Shown here: one piece after another, positions 46,533-55,073 of the stretch | How positions within the stretch are numbered: the first letter of the stretch is position 1 | Layout of the letters: the number at the start of each line of letters is the position of its first letter | DNA from: Betaproteobacteria bacterium HGW-Betaproteobacteria-4 | GTDB taxonomy: Bacteria; Pseudomonadota; Gammaproteobacteria; Burkholderiales; Rhodocyclaceae | Direction of reading: 5' to 3' | Assembly (NCBI GenBank): GCA_002840785.1 | Contig: PHCH01000060.1 | Span: 1 to 57,537, forward strand | DNA: 57,537 nt | Made by a program: the position numbers and the translations under genes | Notes under the pieces: generated by a model | What the model was told of the DNA's origin: nothing | Databases searched by the model: none | What the model saw: the letters and a program-made list of their open reading frames with translations, nothing else

Positions 46533-47447
46533 TTAAACCCGGTCGATGTGTTTTTCGCCGAAGAGACCTTCGGGGCGAACGAGCAGGAACAGCAGCGCCA
46601 GCACATAAGGGAACCAGCCCTCGATGCCACCAAAATTGCCGCCAAACAGATCCTGCATGACGGGCGGAATGTAGATTTCAGCCAGTTTTTCCGAAGCGCC
46701 GATGATCAGGCCACCGACAATCGCCCCCGGCACCGAGGTGAAGCCGCCGAGGATCAGTACCGGCAGTGCCTTGAGCGCGGTGAAAGTGAGCGCAAACTGC
46801 ACACCGTTGCGGGCACCCCACATCATGCCGGCAACCAGAGCGACAAAACCGGCCACGCCCCAGACGATGGCCCAGATGTTTTGCAGCGGAATGCCGATCG
46901 ACAATGCCGCCTGATGGTCATCTGCCACGGCGCGCAAGGCCCGGCCAATGCGGGTGTATTGGAAGAACAGGGCCAGCGTGGCGACCAGAACGGCCGCAAC
47001 GCCGGCAGCCACGAGGTCAAACTTCGAAATCACCATGTTCCAGTTGTCGAGAATCCAGGGAATCGGCTCATCGACGATACCCAGTTCGAGCGCCCGCGGT
47101 TCGCTGCCAAAAATCATCGGCGCCACGCCTTCGATGAAGAAGGCCAGGCCGATGGTCGCCATGAACAGCGCGATGGGCGGCTGATTGACCAGCTTGCGCA
47201 GCACGAACTTCTCGGTCGCGATGCCGAACAGCGTCATGATGACAAAGGCGAGGATGATCGCCAACCAGAGCGGCGCACCCTTTTCCATGCAGCCGACGAC
47301 CGACAGCGCGGCCAGGTAAACCATGGCGCCCTGAGCGAAGTTGAAGACGCCCGAGGCCTTGTAGATCATCACGAAACCGAGGGCGACCAGCGCATACATG
47401 ACGCCGGAAAGCAGCCCACCGATCAATACTTCAAGAAAGAAATTCAT
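46533..47447 (-). CDS. livH: ABC transporter permease LivH (second cluster)
   Basis: 304 residues, about eight membrane segments. FFLEVLIGGLLSGVMYALVALGFVMIYKASGVFNFAQGAMV is the usual LivH beginning and RIGRALRAVADDHQAALSIGI the conserved cytoplasmic loop. It lies 12 bases downstream of the damaged livG. Confidence 0.93.
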   Translation of the reverse strand: MNFFLEVLIGGLLSGVMYALVALGFVMIYKASGVFNFAQGAMVYLAALSVVGCMEKGAPLWLAIILAFVIMTLFGIATEKFVLRKLVNQPPIALFMATIGLAFFIEGVAPMIFGSEPRALELGIVDEPIPWILDNWNMVISKFDLVAAGVAAVLVATLALFFQYTRIGRALRAVADDHQAALSIGIPLQNIWAIVWGVAGFVALVAGMMWGARNGVQFALTFTALKALPVLILGGFTSVPGAIVGGLIIGASEKLAEIYIPPVMQDLFGGNFGGIEGWFPYVLALLFLLVRPEGLFGEKHIDRV

Positions 47448-47459
47448 CTCGCCCGCCTC

Positions 47460-48150
47460 CTAATGGCCAGCACCGAGGTACGCCTTGATGACGTCCTCGT
47501 TGTTCTTCACGTCTTCGGGTACGCCGTCGCCGATCTTCTTGCCGTAATCGAGAACGACAACGCGGTCGGAGATATCCATGACGACGCCCATGTCGTGCTC
47601 AATGAGCACGATGGTCGTGCCGAACTGGTCGTTCACGTCGAGGATGAAACGGCACATGTCCTGTTTTTCCTCGACGTTCATGCCGGCCATCGGCTCGTCG
47701 AGGAGCAGCATCGACGGCTCGGCGGCCAGCGCGCGACCAAGTTCGACGCGCTTTTGCAGGCCGTAAGGCAGCCGTCCAACCGGCGTCTTGCGGATGTGCT
47801 GAATTTCGAGAAAGTCGATCACTTCCTCAACCTTCTTGCGCTGCTCCAGCTCTTCCCTGCGCGCCCGTCCGAACCACAGCGCATGTTCGATGAAGTTGGC
47901 CTTCATCTTGGTGATGCGCCCGGTCATGATGTTGTCGAGCACGCTCATGCCCTTGAACAGCGCGATGTTCTGGAAAAACGCCGTTGATGACGTTGAGCAT
48001 CGAGCTCTTGCCAGCACCGTTCGGGCCGATGATGGCGCGGATTTCGTGCTGGCGAACATCGAAGGAAATGTCGGTTAGCGCCTTGACGCCGCCAAAGCGC
48101 AGGGAAATGTTCTGCAGGTCGAGAATGACGTCGCCTATTTTCTTGGACAT
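47460..48150 (-). pseudogene. livG: ABC transporter ATPase LivG (second cluster), internal deletion with frameshift
   Basis: From ATG 48150 the frame gives ILDLQNISLRFGGVKALTDISF and Walker A GPNGAGKSS through NVINGV. Near 47975 the frame changes and continues FQNIALFKGMSVLDNIMTGR, YGLQKRVELGRALAAEP (signature and Walker B follow: LLLDEPMAGMN, IEHDMGVVM) to 47460. The roughly 30 residues normally between NGV and the FQN of ARTFQN are missing. Without them the ATPase would be inactive and the transporter without one motor, unless the join is an assembly error. Confidence 0.85.
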
Positions 48151-48152
48151 GT

Positions 48153-50008
48153 TCAGGCAGCCTTCTTCACGATCGGAAAGTTCTTGGCATCGATGATCTT
48201 GAGGTCGGCCGACACCTTGCCGCGCCGGCCATCCTCGAACTTGACCTCGGTTTCAATGAACTGATTGGCCTTGCCCTCGTAGAGCGCGTCGATCAGCACC
48301 TTGTATTTTTCGGCGACGAAGTTGCGGCGCACCTTGCGCGTCCGCGTCAGCTCGTCGTCATCCGGGTCCAGTTCCTTGTGCAGGACCAGGAAACGGTGGA
48401 TTTGCGAATCGGCGACCATGCTGTCGTGGATCAGGTCGGCATTGACCTGCTCGACGCATTCGCGGATCAGCTCGAGCACTTCCGGCTTGCCGGCCAGATC
48501 GGCATAGCCTGAATAGGCGATGCCGCGGCGCTCGGCCCAGTTGCCGACGGCGCTGACGTCGATATTGATGAAGGCGCAGACCATGTCGCGGTCGTGACCG
48601 AAGCAGACGGCTTCCTTGACGTGCTGGAAGAACTTCAGCTTGTTCTCGATGTAGTTCGGGGCAAACATCGCGCCGTTCTTGAGTTTGCCGACATCCTTGG
48701 CGCGGTCGATGATCTTGAGGTGGCCGTCCTCGTCGAGGAAGCCGGCATCGCCGGTCATGAAGTAACCGTCGGCATTGAGCGACTCGGCCGTGGCATCCGG
48801 GCGCTTGTAGTATTCCTTGAGCAGCATCGGCCCCTTGACCAGCACTTCGCCGTTGTCGGCAATCTTGATCTCTACCCCTGGCGCCGGCTGGCCGACCGAG
48901 TCGAACTTGATCTGGCCGTCCGGCTGCAGGCAGACGTAGGCGCAGGTTTCGGTCTGACCGTAGAACTGCTTGAGGTTGATACCCATCGAGCGGTAGAAGC
49001 GGAACAACTCGGGCCCGATCGCTGCTCCAGCCGTATAGGCAACGCGGATGCGGCTCATGCCGAGCACGTTGCGCAGCGGACCGTAGACCAGCAGGTTGCC
49101 GAGCCAATACTGGAAGCGGTCGCCGAAACCGACCGATTTGCCGTCGAGAATGTCGGCGCCACAGCGCTTGGCCACCGCCATGAAGTGGTGGAACATTTTC
49201 TGTTTGAGCTTGCCGGCGTCTTCCATGCGGATCATGACCGAGGTCAGCAGGCTTTCGAAAACACGCGGCGGGGCGAAATAGCAGGTCGGACCGATTTCGC
49301 GCAGGTCGGACATCACCGTGTCGCCGGATTCCGGGCAGTTGATGGTGAAGCCGGCGACCAGCGCCAAGCGGCGTGCGTCTGGCAAACGCCCTTCGGCTTG
49401 CCGGTGGTGCCCGAGGTGTAGAGCATCACCGAGATGTCGTCGTAGTGCCCCTGCTCGACTTCCGCATTGAGAAAGTCGGAATGGTTGCGGTCATGAATCC
49501 GGCCCATTTCCATGAGTTCATGGATGTCATGCAGGAAGGGCTGGCTGTAGTGCCGCATGCCGCGCGGATCGTCGTAGATGATGTGTTCGAGCGTGCCGAC
49601 CTGATCCTGGATTTCCAGCATCTTGTCGACCTGTTCCTGATCCTCGACGACCACGAAACGAATGCCGGCATCCTGCAGCACGAAGAGCATTTCGTTGGCC
49701 ACGGCGTCCTGATAGAGCGGCACCGGCACGCCGCCGAGACACTGGGCGGCGGCCATCATCATGTAGAGATGCGGACGGTTGTCGCCGATGATGGCCAGGT
49801 TGTCGCCGCGCTTGAAACCGAGCGAAGCCAGACCGCAAGCCAGCGCCCGGACGCGTTCGCCGACGTCGGACCAGGTCCAGGTCTGCCAGATGCCGAGGTA
49901 TTTTTCGCGCATGGCCGGCGCGTTCGGCCGGATGCTAGCGTGATGAAACAGTAGCCGCGGGAAGGTATGCAAACCATCCAGCGCGGCGAAATTCGCCTGC
50001 GTGGGCAT
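48153..50008 (-). pseudogene. Long-chain acyl-CoA synthetase-type AMP-binding protein, internal deletion with frameshift
   Basis: The N-terminal part from ATG 50008 (QANFAALDGLHTFPRLLFHHA...) reaches the P-loop YTSGTTGKPKGVCQTHAA. It loses frame at about 49366; the other frame resumes with LALVAGFTINCPESGDTVMSDL, YGQTETCAYVCLQ, YFMTGDAGFLDEDGHLKIIDRAKD and ends at 48153. Around 40 residues between the P-loop and LVAGF are missing. The intact enzyme would be about 650 residues and activate a fatty or aryl acid with ATP and CoA. It is the first gene of the second transport operon, three bases before livG. Confidence 0.85.
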
Positions 50009-50222
50009 TCTTAGTCTCCTCCGCCGCGACTCATTGTTCGCGGTCTGACGTTCGTTTGAACCATTGTCGCTACCGTCGCCTTACACCAAGCTTGCAACGG
50101 GGAAATGATTCAGTGTGAGACGGAGTCTAGGCGTCGACGACGGGGCTGAATGTCATCCGGCGGACAATGTGCGAAATATTTTCGGAACGGCCAAATCCCT
50201 TCACCGGGCTTGGCGTCAGGTC

Positions 50223-50258
50223 ATTTCGATTTTGGCCATTTTTCCCGGTTGACCGTGG
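50223..50258 (-). repeat. 36-nt dispersed repeat, copy 12
   Basis: Minus orientation, three differences. It is intergenic, downstream of hxlR-type gene 50294 and upstream of the synthetase operon. Confidence 0.92.
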
Positions 50259-50293
50259 AAGGCCGGTAGCCATCCGGCCGGTCAAATCACCGC

Positions 50294-50737
50294 TCAGCTT
50301 TCACCCGGCGCGACCATGCGTATGGGGCGGGTTCCGATTTTCGCCCCGGTCACTTCATCCACGGCCACCGCTTTAATTTCCGTTCCCGTTTCGGCATCGA
50401 AGAAACGCACCAACTCGCCACCGCCCCGGTATTGACGCCCCCAGGCGCCGATCATGAAGAGCACCGGCAGAAAGTCGCGCCCGGCAGCGGTCAACAGATA
50501 CTCCTCGCGCGGCGGATGTTCGGAGTAGCGCTGTTTCTCCAGCAGACCCTCCTCGGTCAGCGTCGCCAGCCGACGGGTCAGCATCGTCGGCGCGATGCCC
50601 AGGCTTTTCCGGAACTGGTCGAAGCGCGTCAGGCCGGCATGGGCGTCGCGCAGGATCAACAGGCTCCACGCGTCACCGGCGAAACTCACGCTGCGCGCGA
50701 TCGGACAGGGGTTATTGCAACTATTTTCGTCGTTCAT
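50294..50737 (-). CDS. HxlR-family transcriptional regulator
   Basis: 147 residues: a winged helix of the HxlR type (CPIARSVSFAGDAWSLLILRDAHAGLTRFDQFRKSLGIAPTMLTRRLATLTEEGLLEKQRY) with the N-terminal Cys (in NNPCPIAR) used as a redox or electrophile sensor in some members (HypR, QorR, YodB). ATG 50737 is chosen; an in-frame ATG at 50782 would place coding sequence over the operator repeats. It is divergent from the hydrolase-oxidoreductase operon and probably represses it. Confidence 0.9.
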   Translation of the reverse strand: MNDENSCNNPCPIARSVSFAGDAWSLLILRDAHAGLTRFDQFRKSLGIAPTMLTRRLATLTEEGLLEKQRYSEHPPREEYLLTAAGRDFLPVLFMIGAWGRQYRGGGELVRFFDAETGTEIKAVAVDEVTGAKIGTRPIRMVAPGES

Positions 50738-50738
50738 A

Positions 50739-50798
50739 CAATTTTGATAGTGACTTACTTTCAAATTGATAGTATCGTTCATTTCAAATTGATAGTAA
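50739..50798. promoter_or_regulatory. Triple direct-repeat operator for the HxlR regulator
   Basis: Three copies of (C)AAATTGATAGTA-like sequence have their TTGATAGT cores at 50744, 50766 and 50790, about two helical turns apart. They lie in the divergent gap and are AT-rich against the local background. They are placed to block both promoters. Confidence 0.7.
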
Positions 50799-50814
50799 CA
50801 CTCAGGAGCGACAA

Positions 50815-51654
50815 ATGAGCAATGTGCCGTGGAAAAATGTGCCGACCCGCCGGATCGACGTCGGCGGCGTGCCTTTCGTCTATCGGGAACTCGGCCCCGA
50901 CTCCGGCGTGCCGGTCATCTTCCTGCACCACCTGATGGCCGTGCTCGATGACTGGGATCCGCGGATTATCGATGGCATCGCCGCCCAGCGTCGGGTGATC
51001 GCCTTCGACAACCGCGGCGTCGGCGCCTCGGGCGGAGCGGTGCCGGAGACTATCGAGGCGATGGGGCGGGATGCCATCGCCTTCATTCGCGCCTTGGGAT
51101 TCAAGCAGGTCGACTTGCTCGGCTTCTCCCTGGGCGGCGGCGTCGCGCAAATGGTGGCTTTGCAGGCGCCCGATCTCGTCCGTCGGATAATCCTCGCCGG
51201 AACGGGGCCGAAAGGCGGTGGCGGGATCGACGAGATCAACCGAGTCGCCGCCCTTGCTTACCTCAAGGCCGCGCTGACGTGGAGTGATCCGAGGAATTTC
51301 CTGTTCTTCCCGCGTACCCCGGAGGGCAAGCGCGCGGCGAAAGACTACTTCGCCCGGCTCAAGGAACGCACCGCGGACCGCGACAAGCCCATTTCCCTGC
51401 AAGCCCGACGGGCCCAATTGCAGGCCATCAGAACGGCCGGGCTGAGCGCCCCCGACGATCTGTCGCTCATCAAGCAACCCGTTTTCGTCGCCAACGGCGA
51501 CCACGACCTCATGGTGGCCAGCAGCCTTTCGGCCGACATGGCGCGCCGTCTGCCGAATGCCACGTTGACGATTTACCCGGACTCCGGACACGGCGGCGTC
51601 TTTCAGCACCACCGGACCTTTGTGCCGGCGGTTCTCGACTTCCTCGCCGACTAA
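50815..51654 (+). CDS. Alpha/beta hydrolase
   Basis: 279 residues. The oxyanion segment is FLHHLMAVLDDWDP, the nucleophile elbow GFSLGGG (Ser about residue 104), acid GDHDLMV and base His in DSGHGGVF. Size and motifs fit haloperoxidase-like or carboxylesterase members. AGGAG lies seven bases upstream of the ATG. It is the first gene of a four-gene operon likely controlled by the divergent HxlR protein. Confidence 0.9.
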   Translation: MSNVPWKNVPTRRIDVGGVPFVYRELGPDSGVPVIFLHHLMAVLDDWDPRIIDGIAAQRRVIAFDNRGVGASGGAVPETIEAMGRDAIAFIRALGFKQVDLLGFSLGGGVAQMVALQAPDLVRRIILAGTGPKGGGGIDEINRVAALAYLKAALTWSDPRNFLFFPRTPEGKRAAKDYFARLKERTADRDKPISLQARRAQLQAIRTAGLSAPDDLSLIKQPVFVANGDHDLMVASSLSADMARRLPNATLTIYPDSGHGGVFQHHRTFVPAVLDFLAD

Positions 51655-51680
51655 CCCGATCAAAAAGCGAAAGACCAAAA

Positions 51681-52694
51681 ATGAATAACAAAACCATGAA
51701 AGCACTCACCTTCAAACGCTATGGCAAGTCGCCCGATATCGGCTTCGCCGACGTGCCGCGCCCGACGCTGAAACCCGACGAAATGCTCGTCCAGGTCCAC
51801 GCGGCGAGCGTGAACCCGGTCGACAACATGATCGTGAGCGGAATCTTCAAACCGGTCCTGCATTTCGAGCTTCCGGCCACGCTGGGCAGCGATCTGGCCG
51901 GGGTGGTCACCGAGGTCGGCAGTGGTGTGACCCGTTTCAAGGTAGGCGATGCCATCTTCGCCAACATCTTCGACCGGGGTACCGGCGCCATCGCCGAATT
52001 CGCGGTGGTACCGGAGCGCCTTGCCGCGCTGAAGCCGGCCAATCTGGACTTCGTGCAGGCGGCGTCGATCCCGATGGTCGGGCTTACCTCCTGGCAAGCG
52101 CTGAAGGAGCGGGCGAATCTGCGGGCCGGCCAGAAGGTGTTCATCCCGGCCGGCTCGGGCGGCATCGGCACGTTTGCCATCCAGTTGGCCAAGCATCTCG
52201 GCGCCAAGGTGGGAACGACGACCAGTACGGGCAATGTCGAGATGGTGCGCAGCCTTGGTGCCGACGAGGTGGTCGACTACAAGAGGCAGGAATTCGAGAA
52301 CGTGCTGCGCGGCTACGACGCGGTGCTCGGCACCGTCAGGGGTGACGTGATCGAGAAGTCCCTTGGCATCCTCAAGACGAGGGGCAGGATCGTTTCTCTG
52401 GTCGGGCCGCTGGATGCCGCATTCGCTCGGGCGCGACGGCTCAACTTCTTCCTGACCTTCGTGTTCGGTTTGATGAGCCGCAAGATCATGCGCCTGGCGA
52501 AAAAGCGGGACGTCAGCTACTCATTCCTTTTTGCCCGCCCCGATGGCGCCCAGCTTGGCGAAATCGCCCGGCTAATCGAGGCGGAGCGCATCCGGCCCGT
52601 CATCGACAAGGTGCTGCCGTTCGCGCAGGCCAAAGACGCCCTGGACTACCTCGCCCAGGGGCATGCCAAGGGCAAAGTCGTCATCAAGATGTGA
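51681..52694 (+). CDS. Zinc-independent NAD(P)H:quinone/enone oxidoreductase (MDR family)
   Basis: 337 residues. GroES-like domain with HAASVNPVDNMIVSG, then the nucleotide site IPAGSGGIGTFAIQLAKHLGAKV and GADEVVDYKRQEFENVL. It has no structural or catalytic zinc cysteines. Relatives reduce quinones or alpha,beta-unsaturated ketones. MKALTFKRYG at 51696 could be the real start. It is the second gene of the operon. Confidence 0.9.
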   Translation: MNNKTMKALTFKRYGKSPDIGFADVPRPTLKPDEMLVQVHAASVNPVDNMIVSGIFKPVLHFELPATLGSDLAGVVTEVGSGVTRFKVGDAIFANIFDRGTGAIAEFAVVPERLAALKPANLDFVQAASIPMVGLTSWQALKERANLRAGQKVFIPAGSGGIGTFAIQLAKHLGAKVGTTTSTGNVEMVRSLGADEVVDYKRQEFENVLRGYDAVLGTVRGDVIEKSLGILKTRGRIVSLVGPLDAAFARARRLNFFLTFVFGLMSRKIMRLAKKRDVSYSFLFARPDGAQLGEIARLIEAERIRPVIDKVLPFAQAKDALDYLAQGHAKGKVVIKM

Positions 52695-52743
52695 CGGCCT
52701 CCGTATCTCCCCACCCCAACGACTCATGCAAAGGAAAAAATCC

Positions 52744-53526
52744 ATGACCACCCTTCCGACCGTCTTCATCACCGGTGCCTCGAGCGGCATCGGCGCCACC
52801 TACGCCGAGCGCTTCGCCCGCCGCGGCCACGACCTCGTCCTTGTCGCGCGCGACAAGTCGCGCCTGGATAACCTGGCTGCGCGCTTGCGCGAGGAAAGCC
52901 ATGTCGCCGTCGACGTGATTCAGGCTGACCTGACCCAATCCGCCGACCTCTCCGCGCTGGAAAGCCGGTTGCGCGACGACGCGCGGATCGGCATCTTGAT
53001 CAACAACGCCGGCATGGCGCAAGCCGGGGGCTTCCTGGACCAAAGCGCCGAGGCCATCGAACACCTGATCGCGCTCAACACCACGGCGCTGACCCGGCTC
53101 GCTGCAGCAATCGCGCCGCGCTTCGCGCAGTCCGGCACCGGCGCGATCATCAACATCGGCTCGGTGGTGGGTTTCGCGCCCGAGTTCGGGATGTCGATCT
53201 ACGGCGCCAGCAAAGCCTTCGTTCTATTTCTGTCGCAGGGCCTGAACTTCGAGTTGGCACCCAGGGGCGTCTATGTCCAAGCGGTGCTGCCGGCATCGAC
53301 CCGCACCGAAATTTGGCAGCGGGTCGGTATCGACGTCGACACCCTCCCCGAGGTGATGGAAGTCGGCGAACTGGTCGATGCAGCACTGCTCGGCTTCGAC
53401 CGTCGCGAGCTGGTCACCATCCCGCCGCTGCATGTCGCCGGGCGCTGGGATGCGCTGGATGGTTCGCGCCAAGGGCTGATGTCGGACATTCGCCAAGCCC
53501 ATGCGGCTGAACGCTATCAGCCATAA
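52744..53526 (+). CDS. Classical short-chain dehydrogenase/reductase
   Basis: 260 residues. TGASSGIG at about 11-18, NNAG near 83, catalytic Ser in NIGSVVG and YGASK (YxxxK) near 155. Classical NADP-type SDR (Arg at RDKSRL). It may reduce a ketone or aldehyde arising from the neighbouring enzymes. ATG 52744 follows an AAAGGAAAAAA stretch. Confidence 0.92.
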   Translation: MTTLPTVFITGASSGIGATYAERFARRGHDLVLVARDKSRLDNLAARLREESHVAVDVIQADLTQSADLSALESRLRDDARIGILINNAGMAQAGGFLDQSAEAIEHLIALNTTALTRLAAAIAPRFAQSGTGAIINIGSVVGFAPEFGMSIYGASKAFVLFLSQGLNFELAPRGVYVQAVLPASTRTEIWQRVGIDVDTLPEVMEVGELVDAALLGFDRRELVTIPPLHVAGRWDALDGSRQGLMSDIRQAHAAERYQP

Positions 53527-53572
53527 GCCTGATCGCTATCTCCCGATCAACGCACCGCAATCCGAGACTCCC

Positions 53573-54823
53573 ATGACAACAGACCTGCTGAATCAAGCTT
53601 TGACCCTCCGCAACGGCACCGTGCTGCGCAACCGGCTCGCCAAGGCGGCGATGAGTGAAACGCTGGCCACCTACGACAACCGCCCGACCCCGGACCTGGT
53701 ACGACTGTACCGGCGCTGGGGTGCCTCGGGGCTGGGCCTGATCCTGACCGGTAACGTGATGATCGACCGCCGCGCTCTGGGCGAGCCGGGCAACGTCGTG
53801 ATCGAGGACGAGACCGACTTGGCCGTCCTCAGGCAATGGGCGCAAACGGCGACTGAGCAAGGAACGGCCATCTGGGTTCAGCTCAATCATCCGGGCAAAC
53901 AATCGGCCAAGGGTTTGAATGCTGTCAACCTCGCCCCCTCGGCCGTGCCTTTCCGCGAGGACATGGCGGCATTGTTCGAGACCCCGCGCGAAGCCACCAC
54001 GGCCGAGATTCAGGACATCATCGCGCGCTTCGGCCGCAGCGCCGCAATCTGCAAGAAGGCCGGATTCAGTGGCGTGCAGATCCACGGGGCGCATGGCTAT
54101 CTGGTCAGCCAGTTCCTTTCTGCACACCACAACCGGCGCAGCGACGAGTGGGGCGGCAGCCCCGAAAACCGGCGGCGCTTCGTGCTGGCCGTCTATGCGG
54201 AAATCCGCCGCCAGGTTGGGCCGGATTTCCCGGTGGCGATCAAGCTCAACTCGACCGACTTCCAGCGCGGCGGCTTGACCGAAGAAGAGTCGCTCGCGAC
54301 GATCCGCGCGCTGGCCGATGCCGGCATCGACCTCATCGAGATCTCCGGCGGCACCTATGAGGCGCCTGGCATGGGCGTCAACATGCAGGAACCGAAGAAG
54401 GCCACCACCCTGGCCCGCGAAGCCTACTTCCTCGAATTTGCCGAGCAGGTGCGGGCCGCCGTTCAGGTGCCGCTGATAGTGACCGGCGGCTTCCGCACCG
54501 CGGCCGGCATGAACGCCGCCCTGCGTTCCGGCGCGCTCGATGTGGTCGGCCTGGCCCGGCTGCTGGCAATCGACCCCGACGCCCCCGCCGCCTTGCTGCA
54601 AGGACGCGACAGCCCGCAGCAGGTGCGCCCGATCATCACTGGCCTCAAGGCGGTCGATCGCATGGGGGTCATGGAAGTCTGGTGGTACGAGCGCCAGCTC
54701 AAGCGCATTGCCCGGGGCCAATCGCCGCGTCCCGACGAAAGCGGGCTGTCGGCTTTCTTGAAAGCTGCGGTAAGCGGCGGCTGGGGCACGTTTCGCACGC
54801 GGCGATTGCGGGCGAGCACTTGA
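53573..54823 (+). CDS. Old-yellow-enzyme family NADH:flavin oxidoreductase
   Basis: 416 residues. TIM-barrel OYE with QLNHPGKQS, IHGAHGYLVSQFLSAHHN (His-His pair for the substrate), NRRSDEWGGS and VTGGFRTAAGM. It reduces activated C=C bonds with FMN. Grouped with an MDR reductase, an SDR and an HxlR-type electrophile sensor, it suggests a detoxification set for quinones or enones. ATG 53573 is chosen. Confidence 0.93.
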   Translation: MTTDLLNQALTLRNGTVLRNRLAKAAMSETLATYDNRPTPDLVRLYRRWGASGLGLILTGNVMIDRRALGEPGNVVIEDETDLAVLRQWAQTATEQGTAIWVQLNHPGKQSAKGLNAVNLAPSAVPFREDMAALFETPREATTAEIQDIIARFGRSAAICKKAGFSGVQIHGAHGYLVSQFLSAHHNRRSDEWGGSPENRRRFVLAVYAEIRRQVGPDFPVAIKLNSTDFQRGGLTEEESLATIRALADAGIDLIEISGGTYEAPGMGVNMQEPKKATTLAREAYFLEFAEQVRAAVQVPLIVTGGFRTAAGMNAALRSGALDVVGLARLLAIDPDAPAALLQGRDSPQQVRPIITGLKAVDRMGVMEVWWYERQLKRIARGQSPRPDESGLSAFLKAAVSGGWGTFRTRRLRAST

Positions 54824-54829
54824 GCAGCC

Positions 54830-54892
54830 GGCCCGTTGGGGCGTAGCCCCGCCGGCGAGCCGATCTTCACCCGACAGCCCAGGCGACGGGCC
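54830..54892. other. Short structured intergenic segment
   Basis: Arms GGCCCGT (54830) and ACGGGCC (54886) enclose a small GGGGC-GTA-GCCCC hairpin. It could be an eroded relative of the hairpin at 42974, with which it shares GTAGCCCCG. No coding capacity is seen. Confidence 0.3.
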
Positions 54893-54934
54893 AACCCGCC
54901 CCCGCCTTTTCAGCGCCCTCCAGCCCCGCGGAAA

Positions 54935-54970
54935 ATTTCAATTTTGGCCATTTTTTCCGGTTGACCGTAG
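54935..54970 (-). repeat. 36-nt dispersed repeat, copy 13 (consensus copy)
   Basis: Identical to the majority consensus at all 36 positions, minus orientation, about 100 bases before the hipA-like gene. Confidence 0.95.
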
Positions 54971-55034
54971 GAACCGCCATTCCGGCCGATGGCCGCAAAA
55001 ATTGGCGTGACGGCAGGTCACCCGATGACTACAA

Positions 55035-55071
55035 TCGATATTCAATAATCTATTCATCGATCTATTCATTG
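55035..55071. promoter_or_regulatory. Tandem 12-bp operator upstream of the HipA-like gene
   Basis: Two perfect-phase 12-mers, ATCTATTCATCG (55048) and ATCTATTCATTG (55060), abut each other and end two bases before the ATG. A looser third copy precedes them (GATATTCAATA). A -10-like TACAAT at 55030 with GTGACG 17 bases upstream makes this a likely self-controlled promoter. Confidence 0.6.
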
Positions 55072-55073
55072 CC

